Positions 1 to 7,061 of a DNA stretch of 34,944 nucleotides are shown one piece after another; position 1 is the stretch's first letter; each line of letters starts with the position of its first letter. The translations under genes were made by a program, and so were the position numbers. Source of the stretch: UBA1783 sp964449115 (lineage in GTDB: Bacteria; Bacillota_I; Bacilli_A; Erysipelotrichales; Erysipelotrichaceae); the NCBI GenBank assembly GCA_964449115.1, contig CAYUXW010000018.1, positions 1 through 34,944 of the forward strand, in the 5' to 3' direction. Under the pieces are notes generated by a model. That model was not told the DNA's origin, ran no database searches, and worked only from the letters and a program-made list of their open reading frames with translations.

Positions 1-24
1 ACCACTATAAATTGTTTTTATCAT
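1..24 (-). CDS. Possible start of a leftward gene cut by the window edge
   Basis: Only eight codons (MIKTIYSG) lie inside the window, starting at an ATG three bases after the stop of the 14-codon ORF at 28-72 and in the same frame. There is no good ribosome binding site of its own, so translation would depend on coupling to the ORF in front. It could equally be the remainder of one gene interrupted by the TAA at 28-30. Function cannot be judged. Confidence 0.25.
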
Positions 25-27
25 GCT

Positions 28-72
28 TTACTTCATTTTGACCCATGGGTCAAAATTTGCTTGACTTTTCAT
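28..72 (-). CDS. 14-codon leader-like ORF over a palindrome
   Basis: Reading leftward, an ATG with a well-placed AAAGGAG (7 nt spacing) opens a 14-residue peptide, MKSQANFDPWVKMK, ending in TAA. An extended -10 promoter lies upstream at 113-121. The central codons are built on a perfect 22-bp palindrome. Possibilities are a regulatory leader peptide, or the 5' end of a gene broken by a premature stop, since the frame reopens at once with another ATG. The two other forward frames close within a few codons, so a simple frameshift does not rescue a longer product. Confidence 0.35.
   Translation of the reverse strand: MKSQANFDPWVKMK
35..56. repeat. Perfect 22-bp palindrome
   Basis: The core reads TTTTGACCCATGGGTCAAAA with one further complementary base on each side. 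It lies inside the 14-codon ORF, downstream of the leftward promoter at 113-121. It could be an operator for a dimeric repressor or an RNA hairpin. It has no T-run on either strand that would make it a classical terminator. Confidence 0.6.
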
Positions 73-112
73 AGCTGGTCTCCTTTCTAAAAATATCTAT
101 ATTTCCGTGTTA

Positions 113-121
113 ATTATACCA
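113..121 (-). promoter_or_regulatory. Extended -10 promoter, leftward
   Basis: On the minus strand the bases read TGGTATAAT, a perfect -10 hexamer with the TGn extension. No convincing -35 lies 16-18 nt upstream, as expected for an extended -10 promoter. Transcription would begin near 106, giving a leader of about 33 nt before the ORF at 28-72. Confidence 0.5.
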
Positions 122-280
122 CATTAAACATAGTTAGCCTTCTATTTAACGATATAAAATTGAATGGCTTTATTTGACTGGTTTTCTTTATTTGGTATCA
201 GATGTTTTTTTGTTATTTACAGGCTGGGGAAATAAAAAAATCTTGGTGTAGGAAAAGTATTTTTAAATTTTTTAAGCTGT

Positions 281-307
281 AAAATAAAAAAATGCTTTAT
301 CAGCATT
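281..307 (-). terminator. Terminator of the tRNA cluster
   Basis: On the minus strand AATGCT and AGCATT form a 6-bp stem around a 5-base loop, followed by TTTTTATTTT. It lies 12 bases after the 3' end of tRNA-Gly. Confidence 0.75.
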
Positions 308-318
308 ATTGTTTTTAA

Positions 319-392
319 TGGAGCAAGTGAGGGGAATCGAACCCCCGTGTCGACCTTGGCAAGGTCGCGTTCTACCATTGAACTACACCTGC
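319..392 (-). tRNA. tRNA-Gly (GCC)
   Basis: The minus strand folds as a 74-nt tRNA with a full acceptor stem (GCAGGTG pairing with CACTTGC, one G-T), D-loop AGTTCAATGGTAGA, anticodon loop TTGCCAA, T-loop GGTTCGATTCC and an encoded 3' CCA. It is last in the Ser-Asp-Gly cluster, four bases after tRNA-Asp. Confidence 0.97.
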
Positions 393-396
393 AAGA

Positions 397-472
397 TGGC
401 GGTCCAGACGAGGATCGAACTCGCGATCTCCTCCGTGACAGGGAGGCATGTTAACCACTACACCACTGGACC
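397..472 (-). tRNA. tRNA-Asp (GTC)
   Basis: A 76-nt tRNA on the minus strand. The acceptor arm is GGTCCAG with CTGGACC, followed by G and an encoded CCA. The anticodon loop is CTGTCAC and the T-arm carries AGTTCGATCC. It is the middle gene of the cluster. Confidence 0.97.
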
Positions 473-498
473 GTAAATAAGTTTTTAAAATAAGAGAA

Positions 499-589
499 TG
501 GCGGAGTAGGAGAGATTTGAACTCTCGCGCCAGTTTCCCGACCTACACCCTTAGCAGGGGCGCCTCTTCAGCCTCTTGAGTACTACTCC
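499..589 (-). tRNA. tRNA-Ser (GCT)
   Basis: A 91-nt class II tRNA on the minus strand with acceptor GGAGTAG, anticodon loop CTGCTAA, a long variable arm (GTGTAGGTCGGGAAACTGGC region), T-arm GAGTTCAAATCTC and encoded CCA. It is first in the cluster and follows the promoter at 615-644. Confidence 0.96.
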
Positions 590-614
590 ATTGTCTGAAT
601 TTCAGTGCTTATAA

Positions 615-644
615 ATAATACCACAAGTACTGCTGATTTGACAA
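615..644 (-). promoter_or_regulatory. Promoter of the Ser-Asp-Gly tRNA cluster
   Basis: On the minus strand TTGTCA and TATTAT are separated by 18 bases. The predicted start is about 18 bases before the tRNA-Ser 5' end, a usual distance for a tRNA operon. Confidence 0.6.
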
Positions 645-746
645 GAGATATTTTTTAAAACTTCTTTATATCTCCGTCTTTAAAATAATAACACAATTAT
701 TTGTCAAAATCCAGTACAATTATATATAGGAGAATAAATAGCGAAA

Positions 747-1169
747 ATGAAGAAAATAGTGAACTTTAGAGAGATAGAAGATGATTTCATCGTATTAAGG
801 ATGGATTATTTTTATAGTAAGCAAATAAGCTATTTTATTTATCTGAAAAAAACAAATCAGTATATCGGCTATTGTGATTTAAGATTAGAGCATAATCTGG
901 AACTATATTATTATGGAAATATTGGCTATAGGATTGAGCCAGAATTTCGCGGAAATCATTATGCCAGAAGGGCTGCCAGATTACTGATAGATTTAGCCAG
1001 AGATTTTGGAATGAAAAAATTAATACTTACCTGTAACCCGGATAATGAAGCTTCCAGAAAGACTATTGAAGCTTTAAATGCCAGATATATAAAGACAGTA
1101 CGCGTACCATTCTGGCACCCGCTTTTCCCTGAGGAAAGAGAAAAAATGGTTTATCAGATAGATTTATAA
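747..1169 (+). CDS. GNAT family N-acetyltransferase
   Basis: A 140-residue single-domain GNAT protein. The acetyl-CoA pyrophosphate loop lies at residues 68-73 (RGNHYA). The usual consensus is R/Q-x-x-G-x-G/A, and here the second glycine is a histidine. The conserved NPDNEAS segment follows at 97-103. The acceptor substrate cannot be predicted. The only Shine-Dalgarno (AGGAG at 728-732) lies 14 bases before this ATG, which is unusually far. A TAA at 735-737 leaves no ATG, GTG or TTG start upstream, so the start is kept. It is followed after 12 bases by the oxidoreductase gene and probably begins that operon. Confidence 0.85.
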   Translation: MKKIVNFREIEDDFIVLRMDYFYSKQISYFIYLKKTNQYIGYCDLRLEHNLELYYYGNIGYRIEPEFRGNHYARRAARLLIDLARDFGMKKLILTCNPDNEASRKTIEALNARYIKTVRVPFWHPLFPEEREKMVYQIDL

Positions 1170-1181
1170 AAGGAGAGTTTT

Positions 1182-2195
1182 ATGAGAATAGGTGTGGTAG
1201 GAACAAATTTTGTGTCTGATATGTTTATGGCAGGAGCTAGTTTTGTCAGTGAAGTAAAAGTAACAGCTGTCTGCAGTGGTAAATATGAAAATGCGGTTAG
1301 ATTTGCGGAAAAATATGAGATTGAGAATATTTTTCATAATTATATTGAGATGATGGAATCAGATACTGTCGATGCAATTTATCTTGCTACTCCCAATTCA
1401 ATGCACTATCAGATGGCCATTGAATGCTTAAAAAGGAAGTTTCCGGTTTTCTGTGAAAAACCACTGGCATCCAATTATGAGCAGGTAAAACAAATGATTG
1501 AAACAGCCATAGAAAACAATGTTCATCTACATGATGGAACAGTTTCTTTATATAGTCCCAATCTAAAAGTTTTAAAAGAGTATCTAAAAAAGATTGGTAA
1601 AATTAGAAAGGCCGTTTTTATCTTCAGCAAATATTCCAGCAGATATGATGCCTATCTAAAGGGAGAAAATCCAACGACCTTCAGAAGGGAATTGTGTAAT
1701 GGTTCAATTATGGATCTGGGGATTTATGCCATTGCAGATGTTGTGGCTTTATTTGGCAAACCGCAAAAAATTTATGCTACTGCTCAATTGTTGGAGACAG
1801 GAGTTGACTGTGCTGGGACTGCTATATTTTCTTATCCAGGTTTTGAGGTAGTAATATTGCATTCGAAAGTAACAAATACGCAAATAATCAGTGAAATACA
1901 GGGTGAAAAAGGCAACATCTATATCCCGATGGTTTCAAGATTAGAAAAAATATATTATCAACCTGGTCAAGAACACCCAAAAATGGTATATAATGAAAAC
2001 AATGAAATGATTTCAATTGGTCAGGATTTTGATCATCAATTTGCCAATCAATTGAGAGATTTCGTTTATTGTTATAAAAATGGCTTGGTTGAATCAGAAG
2101 TAAATCCGTTTTCTCAGATATTGGATATCCATGAGGTTTTAACGGAATGTCGATTACAATCAAAGGTCATTTTCGACTGTGATGAAAGGATTTAA
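1182..2195 (+). CDS. Gfo/Idh/MocA family oxidoreductase (first paralog)
   Basis: A 337-residue NAD(P)-dependent oxidoreductase. The N-terminal Rossmann fold opens with GVVGTNF (residues 4-10). ATPNSMHYQ (69-77) and the family hallmark EKP (92-94) follow. The C-terminal substrate domain contains NGSIMDLGIY (173-182), where Asp178 corresponds to the G-x-L-x-D-x-G-x-H block and Tyr replaces the final His, as in dihydrodiol or xylose dehydrogenase-like members. The ribosome binding site AAAGGAG is well placed. It is a paralog of the gene at 3072-4064: both share a YSSRYDA block and an LFGKP block in the same places. The substrate is unknown; a sugar or cyclitol derivative is likely from the family. 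Confidence 0.88.
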   Translation: MRIGVVGTNFVSDMFMAGASFVSEVKVTAVCSGKYENAVRFAEKYEIENIFHNYIEMMESDTVDAIYLATPNSMHYQMAIECLKRKFPVFCEKPLASNYEQVKQMIETAIENNVHLHDGTVSLYSPNLKVLKEYLKKIGKIRKAVFIFSKYSSRYDAYLKGENPTTFRRELCNGSIMDLGIYAIADVVALFGKPQKIYATAQLLETGVDCAGTAIFSYPGFEVVILHSKVTNTQIISEIQGEKGNIYIPMVSRLEKIYYQPGQEHPKMVYNENNEMISIGQDFDHQFANQLRDFVYCYKNGLVESEVNPFSQILDIHEVLTECRLQSKVIFDCDERI

Positions 2196-2196
2196 T

Positions 2197-3057
2197 ATGA
2201 AAAGTAATTTTGGATTAGTATTAGAAGGTGGAGGATTTAGAGGTTGTTATACAGCAGGAGCTTTAAAGTGGCTGAGCGACAATAATATTTATATAAAATA
2301 TTCGGCATCTATTTCCGCAACTACAGCATATGCATTTTGTTATGCTGCTGAAAGAATTGAAGAAATGAAACATGTTTCTACTGTTGGTATTAAAGATAAG
2401 GGAGTGCTTGGAATCAGACCTCTATTAAAAGAAGGTGGTCTTATGGGCATGGGCTATCTGCAGGAAAAATATTTTAAGTCATTTTATAAAGAGGCTTTAG
2501 AATATTTAAGACAGACTGACAGAGAAGTTGAAATAGGCTTGTTTAATATGGACAAGGAAGTTTTAGAATATTATGGAAAAAATGATTTTGATGAACGTGG
2601 TGACTATATCAAAGCCAGCTGTGTTTTGCCATTGGCTGGAAAGATGACCGAAATCAATGGTCAAAGATTTTTAGATGGTGGAATCAGAACGATGATATCT
2701 ATTGAAAGAAGTCTACAGACAGGTCATGATAAAAACCTGGTAATTATTACTAAAGACGAGGGTTATGTTAGAAAACCAAATGGCTTTATTTTAGATAAGA
2801 TATTAAAGCTGGTTTACAGAAAGTTTCCAACGATGTTAGCCAATATTGATAATCGAGTAGACTCTTTTTATTCTGAACTGGGTTTAGTACAGGATTTAGA
2901 AAAGCAGGGCAAGGCACTACTTATCAGACCATCTAGAGATTGTGGAGTTACCAGATTAAGCGGCACTTATGAGCAATTGGAAGATTTGTTTAATTTAGGC
3001 TATCAGGATATGGAGGATAGAAGAGAAGATCTTTATAAGTTTTTTGAAATTGAATAA
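2197..3057 (+). CDS. Patatin-like phospholipase with altered nucleophile elbow
   Basis: A 286-residue patatin/RssA-fold protein. The oxyanion loop EGGGFRG is intact (residues 10-16) and the catalytic aspartate motif is DGG (160-162). The nucleophile elbow, normally G-x-S-x-G, reads S-I-S-A-T (38-42), so Ser40 is kept but both glycines are lost. The start is the ATG after GAAAGGA (6 nt spacing), one base after the previous stop. A GTG 18 bases upstream is also in frame but lacks this spacing. The family hydrolyses acyl esters of lipids. Reduced or changed activity is inferred from the elbow. It sits between two paralogous Gfo/Idh/MocA genes. Confidence 0.82.
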   Translation: MKSNFGLVLEGGGFRGCYTAGALKWLSDNNIYIKYSASISATTAYAFCYAAERIEEMKHVSTVGIKDKGVLGIRPLLKEGGLMGMGYLQEKYFKSFYKEALEYLRQTDREVEIGLFNMDKEVLEYYGKNDFDERGDYIKASCVLPLAGKMTEINGQRFLDGGIRTMISIERSLQTGHDKNLVIITKDEGYVRKPNGFILDKILKLVYRKFPTMLANIDNRVDSFYSELGLVQDLEKQGKALLIRPSRDCGVTRLSGTYEQLEDLFNLGYQDMEDRREDLYKFFEIE

Positions 3058-3071
3058 AAGGAGAGCAAAAA

Positions 3072-4064
3072 GTGAAAGTTGGAATAGTAGGTTCAGGGCT
3101 TATTGTTGATACTCTATTTGAATTTATCAAGGATTTGAAGCAGATTGAAATTGTGGCAATAACTTCCACTGTAAGATCAATTGACAAATTGAATAAACTG
3201 GCAAAAGAGCACGACATAGAATATGTTTATACTGACTACCAACAGTTTTTAGAAAATGATCAGTATGATACAGTGTATTTAGGGGTGCCAAATCATCTGC
3301 ATTATGGTATGGCTAAACAAGCGCTTTTAGCTGACAAAAATGTTATTGTTGAAAAGCCTTTTACTTCAAACTATAATCAGGCAAAAATGCTGGAAAAAAT
3401 AGCTAAAGAAAGAAAGCTGATTATTCTTGAGGCAATCAGCAATCAGCATAATCCCAACTATCATCAAATAAAGGAACTGTTACCAACTATCGGTGATGTC
3501 AAAATTGTAGTTTTAAACTATACTCAGTATTCAAGCAGATATGATGCTTTTAAAGAGGGAGTAATTTTACCTGCTTTTGACTATCGCAAGTCTGGTGGAG
3601 CCTTGATGGATCTTAATGTTTACAACGTTCATTATCTAGTTGGACTGTTTGGTAAACCGAATGAGGTTAAATATTATCCAAATATAGAAAATAATATCGA
3701 TACCTCAGGCATACTGATGTTAAGTTACGACAGCTTTAAGGCAGTACTTATTGCCGCTAAAGATTGTGGCAGTCCATTACTAAACTGTATTGAAGGTAAT
3801 AAAGGATGCATTTATACTTCATCACCTTTGTTTACTTTGACCCACTTTCATTACCAACTTAATAAAGAAGAACCAATTTATTATGACTTGTGTGGCAGTT
3901 CTCATCGAATGGAACATGAATTTATCGAGTTTGCCAAGATTATCGATAATAAGGATTTCGATAAAGCTTATAATCTATTGAAGCATTCGGTAGATGTAAT
4001 GGAAGTTTTAACTAAAGCCAGGGCTTCTTCCAAGATAGTTTTTCCAGATGATGAAGTAATTTAG
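3072..4064 (+). CDS. Gfo/Idh/MocA family oxidoreductase (second paralog)
   Basis: A 330-residue oxidoreductase using a GTG start behind AAAAGGAG. The Rossmann motif is GIVGSG (residues 4-9), with GVPNHLHY at 71-78 and EKP at 94-96. The substrate-domain block reads SGGALMDLNVY, again with a tyrosine where the classical family has histidine, and with Asn in place of Gly after the Asp-Leu. It is collinear with the first paralog but clearly diverged, so this is an old duplication or separate acquisition. Operon position after the patatin-like gene suggests both act on related metabolites; the substrate is unknown. Confidence 0.87.
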   Translation: MKVGIVGSGLIVDTLFEFIKDLKQIEIVAITSTVRSIDKLNKLAKEHDIEYVYTDYQQFLENDQYDTVYLGVPNHLHYGMAKQALLADKNVIVEKPFTSNYNQAKMLEKIAKERKLIILEAISNQHNPNYHQIKELLPTIGDVKIVVLNYTQYSSRYDAFKEGVILPAFDYRKSGGALMDLNVYNVHYLVGLFGKPNEVKYYPNIENNIDTSGILMLSYDSFKAVLIAAKDCGSPLLNCIEGNKGCIYTSSPLFTLTHFHYQLNKEEPIYYDLCGSSHRMEHEFIEFAKIIDNKDFDKAYNLLKHSVDVMEVLTKARASSKIVFPDDEVI

Positions 4065-4092
4065 AAGACTTAATTTATAAATGGGGTATTTT

Positions 4093-4383
4093 ATGACACT
4101 AGATTTTAGGGAAATCAGTCAAATTGTTAAAAACATTTTTGACAAGTATAACAAAAGTAGATTTATGTTGGAAAACTACAATCAACAGGACAAAAATTAT
4201 GATTTATATCTTCTGGTGCAGTTTGCTTTGGATGATATTGATGAAGATTCCAAAAGAATACTGACACAGGAGTATATAAACAAAAGAGAATCATATTGGT
4301 GGAATGATTATTATTCTCAAACAACATATTATTCTCTTAAGCGGAAAGCGATGGAACAATTTTTGGCTTGCTTGAAAAGGTAG
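4093..4383 (+). CDS. Small HTH-like protein (resembles sigma region 4 / MG284-MPN403 type)
   Basis: About 96 residues. The C-terminal half (from SKRILTQEYI to the end, including WWNDYYSQTTYYSLKRKA) looks like a helix-turn-helix of the sigma-70 region 4 or ArpU/RinA sort, with the aromatic-rich YYSxxTYY element I associate with the small Mollicutes-related MG284/MPN403 proteins. That association is from memory. Start: an ATG 12 bases upstream is in frame, but this one has a GGGGT about 6 nt before it. It lies between the oxidoreductase operon and ptsI, and the ptsI promoter overlaps its 3' end. Role unknown. Confidence 0.65.
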   Translation: MTLDFREISQIVKNIFDKYNKSRFMLENYNQQDKNYDLYLLVQFALDDIDEDSKRILTQEYINKRESYWWNDYYSQTTYYSLKRKAMEQFLACLKR

Positions 4384-4389
4384 TATAAT
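4363..4389 (+). promoter_or_regulatory. ptsI: Promoter candidate for ptsI
   Basis: A perfect TATAAT at 4384-4389 follows TTGGCT after 15 bases, or TTTGGC after 16. It overlaps the last codons of the upstream gene and would give a leader of about 37 nt before ptsI. The -10 is strong, the -35 weak. Confidence 0.5.
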
Positions 4390-4433
4390 GATGATAAAAT
4401 TGTATTAATAAAAATATGGGGAGAAAAGAAAAA

Positions 4434-6137
4434 ATGTTAAAAGGAATTGCAGCAAGTAGCGGTATTGCTATCGCTAAAGCGTACAAATTAGAGACGCCGA
4501 AAATTGTTATTGAGCTTAAAAAGAGTAATCCACAGGAAGAAATTGAAAAGTTCAAAAAAGCTTTAAAAGAAAGCAAGAAAGACATTGAAACAATTCAAAA
4601 AAAGGCAGCAGGAAGATTATCTGAAGAAGATTTAAAGATTTTTGATGCTCATTTGATGGTTTGTGATGACCCAGCTCTATGTGATGGGGTAATTCAAAAA
4701 ATTGAAAGTGAGATTGTAAATGCTGAATATGCTTTGGATGCAGTAGCTGGAATGTTTATCAGTATGTTTGAGTCTTTAGAAGATGCTTACATGAGAGAAA
4801 GAGCAGCTGACATCAGGGATGTTACAACCAGAATCAAATATCACATTATGGGTGTAAATATTGCTGACTTATCTTTGATTGATGAAGAAGTTGTTATTGT
4901 AGCTCATGATTTGACACCTTCAGATACAGCACAACTGAATAAAGAGTACACTTTAGGTTTTGCGACAGAAATCGGTGGAAGAACTTCACACTCAGCAATT
5001 ATGGCTAGAAGTTTAGAAATTCCAGCAGTAGTTGGTGTAACTGATATCATGAATACTGTCAAGCATGGAGATATGCTGATTCTTGATGCTTTAAAAGGTA
5101 AAGTATTAATTAATCCAGATGAAGAAACCATTGCTAAATACAGAGTTGAAGCTAAAAGATATGAAGAAGAAGTTGCAGCACTAAAAGAATACAAGGACAA
5201 AGAAACTGTAACTCTTGATGGCCATCATGTTGAGCTGGCAGCTAATATTGGTACTCCAAATGATGTAGCAGCTGTTTTAGAAAATGGTGGAGAAGGTGTT
5301 GGTTTATATCGTACTGAGTTCTTATATATGGGCGCAAAAGACTGGCCAAATGAAGAAGAACAGTTTGAAGCATATAAAAAGGTTTTAGAATCAATGAAAG
5401 ATAAACCAGTAGTAGTAAGAACACTGGACATTGGTGGTGACAAACACTTGGATTACTATGAATTCCCTGAAGAAATGAACCCTTTCTTAGGTTATAGAGC
5501 TGTTAGATTGTGTCTAGACCAAAAGGACATTTTCAGAACTCAGCTTAGAGCTCTAATCAGAGCGTCTGCTTATGGAAAACTGAGAATCATGTTCCCAATG
5601 ATTGCTACAATTAATGAGTTTAAAGAAGCAAAGGGAGTTTATGAAGAAGAAAGAGATAAGCTTATTGCTGAGGGTGTAGCTATTGGAGATGATATTCAGG
5701 TAGGAATGATGGTAGAAATCCCAGCAGCAGCGGTATTGGCTGACAAGTTCGCAGAAATTTCTGATTTCTTCTCAATTGGAACCAATGATATGATTCAATA
5801 TTCAATGGCAGCTGACAGAATGAGTGAAAAAGTATCTTATCTGTACCAACCATATAATCCTGCACTATTACGTTTAATCAAGATGACCATTGATGGTGCT
5901 CATGCTCATGGAAAATGGGCTGGTATGTGTGGTGAAATGGCTGGTGAACCAGATGCTGTTCCAGTATTACTGGGATTAGGATTAGATGAATTTTCAATGA
6001 GTGCTACTTCAATTTTAAGAGCTAGAAAGATTGTCAACAGTCTGTCTTATGCTGAAATGAAAGAATTGGCAGCTAAAGCATTAGAACTTCAAACAGCTGA
6101 AGAAGTGCTGGAATTGATTCGTTCAACAGTTAAATAA
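4434..6137 (+). CDS. ptsI: Phosphoenolpyruvate-protein phosphotransferase (PTS enzyme I)
   Basis: Enzyme I takes phosphate from PEP onto a histidine and passes it to HPr, the first step of PTS sugar uptake; it is cytoplasmic. The 567-residue length is normal. The phospho-accepting His lies in GGRTSHSAIMAR (His about residue 186). The PEP-binding barrel carries GEGVGLYRTEFL, FSIGTNDMIQY and the active-site Cys in GMCGEMAGE. I start at MLKGIAASSG, the family N-terminus, behind GGGGAG. An ATG 18 bases upstream overlaps that ribosome binding site and is unlikely. The HPr gene (ptsH), often adjacent, is not in the window. A strong terminator follows. Confidence 0.97.
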   Translation: MLKGIAASSGIAIAKAYKLETPKIVIELKKSNPQEEIEKFKKALKESKKDIETIQKKAAGRLSEEDLKIFDAHLMVCDDPALCDGVIQKIESEIVNAEYALDAVAGMFISMFESLEDAYMRERAADIRDVTTRIKYHIMGVNIADLSLIDEEVVIVAHDLTPSDTAQLNKEYTLGFATEIGGRTSHSAIMARSLEIPAVVGVTDIMNTVKHGDMLILDALKGKVLINPDEETIAKYRVEAKRYEEEVAALKEYKDKETVTLDGHHVELAANIGTPNDVAAVLENGGEGVGLYRTEFLYMGAKDWPNEEEQFEAYKKVLESMKDKPVVVRTLDIGGDKHLDYYEFPEEMNPFLGYRAVRLCLDQKDIFRTQLRALIRASAYGKLRIMFPMIATINEFKEAKGVYEEERDKLIAEGVAIGDDIQVGMMVEIPAAAVLADKFAEISDFFSIGTNDMIQYSMAADRMSEKVSYLYQPYNPALLRLIKMTIDGAHAHGKWAGMCGEMAGEPDAVPVLLGLGLDEFSMSATSILRARKIVNSLSYAEMKELAAKALELQTAEEVLELIRSTVK

Positions 6138-6142
6138 ACAAG

Positions 6143-6166
6143 AAAAAGAGCATTTGCTCTTTTTTT
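6143..6166 (+). terminator. Terminator of ptsI
   Basis: AAAAGAGC and GCTCTTTT form an 8-bp stem around ATTT, followed by more T. The A-run on the other arm means it could also serve the convergent pseudouridine synthase gene. Confidence 0.85.
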
Positions 6167-6178
6167 CTGGCTTCATAT

Positions 6179-7015
6179 TTAATCAATATCTGATTGAATG
6201 ACTATCCGTTTATTTGTTACAGGGTGGATAAAGGAAATCTGATAGGAATGGAGCATCAATCGATCATATTTCTTACCCCGATAGATAGTATCACCGATAA
6301 TAGGATGTCCGATGGATTGCAGATGCACTCTTATCTGGTGGGTTCTGCCGGTCTGTAAACTGCATTTTATCAGTGTAGTACCATTTTGCTGTTTAAGAGG
6401 CTTAATAACAGTAATGGCTGGTTTACCATTTTTAGAAATACGATATTTATTATTGACATGCCTATCCCTTCCAATATTCTTTTTTATGGTAATTTCCTTA
6501 TCAATAACACCTGTTACCAAGGCTAGATAATTTCTTTGCATTAGCATTAGATTGTTGGCCAGGCAATAATCAAAATAAGAAATCAGATATGATTGCTTGC
6601 AATATAAAATACAACCACTGGTTTCTTTATCTAATCTATGAACATGCAATACTCGATGGTTCTGATTGGTTGCTTGATAATATCCAGCAATTAGATTGTC
6701 TAGAGTTATATTGTTTTTGTTTCCATCACTATGAATAATGATTCCGATGGGTTTATCAACCGCCAGCAGGAACTCATCTTCATAAAGTATTTTTAAATCC
6801 TGTCTAACAGCTATCTTATCAATTTCTTCTTCTTTGATAACATCTATTTCTAAAACATCATTTTCCTTTAAAATTACATCGGAAGTAATAATATCACTGT
6901 TGACCTGTATTCGCTTTTCCATTTTTAAAAGATGAATATCTTTTTTTGAAAAGAAAAGCTGTTGCAGGTACTTGTTGAGATAAATGGAGTTATTAAGAAC
7001 TTTTTTAATTTTCAT
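6179..7015 (-). CDS. RluA-family pseudouridine synthase
   Basis: A 278-residue enzyme that isomerises uridine to pseudouridine in rRNA or tRNA. The catalytic aspartate is Asp129 in HRLDKETSG (127-135). The KPIG strand lies near 88-91, and GRTHQIRVHLQSIGHPIIGD is the C-terminal RluA block. Residues 1-65 look like a poorly conserved S4-type RNA-binding domain. The target site (RluD, RluC or YjbO type) cannot be told. There is no Shine-Dalgarno: on the minus strand TATAAT ends 6 nt before the ATG, so the transcript should begin at or next to the start codon. It is divergent from the sortase gene, with 46 bases between starts. Confidence 0.92.
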   Translation of the reverse strand: MKIKKVLNNSIYLNKYLQQLFFSKKDIHLLKMEKRIQVNSDIITSDVILKENDVLEIDVIKEEEIDKIAVRQDLKILYEDEFLLAVDKPIGIIIHSDGNKNNITLDNLIAGYYQATNQNHRVLHVHRLDKETSGCILYCKQSYLISYFDYCLANNLMLMQRNYLALVTGVIDKEITIKKNIGRDRHVNNKYRISKNGKPAITVIKPLKQQNGTTLIKCSLQTGRTHQIRVHLQSIGHPIIGDTIYRGKKYDRLMLHSYQISFIHPVTNKRIVIQSDID

Positions 7016-7021
7016 AATCTT

Positions 7022-7027
7022 ATTATA
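7022..7027 (-). promoter_or_regulatory. -10 element directly before the pseudouridine synthase start
   Basis: TATAAT on the minus strand with only six bases to the ATG. No clear -35 was found. Together with the missing ribosome binding site it predicts a leaderless transcript. Confidence 0.45.
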
Positions 7028-7046
7028 GAATAAGTTTAATAAAGTG

Positions 7047-7055
7047 TGGTATTAT
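7047..7055 (+). promoter_or_regulatory. Extended -10 directly before the sortase start
   Basis: TGGTATTAT, an extended -10, ends six bases before the ATG at 7062. No -35 and no Shine-Dalgarno are visible, so the sortase mRNA may be leaderless. Confidence 0.45.
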
Positions 7056-7061
7056 TCTTGT

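Noticed and set aside
2179..2196. GTG start for the patatin-like gene 18 bases upstream
   Set aside because: The ATG at 2197 has GAAAGGA at the right distance and gives the usual short patatin N-terminus.
4416..4433. Upstream ATG for ptsI
   Set aside because: It overlaps the GGGGAG ribosome binding site and adds residues not seen in enzyme I.
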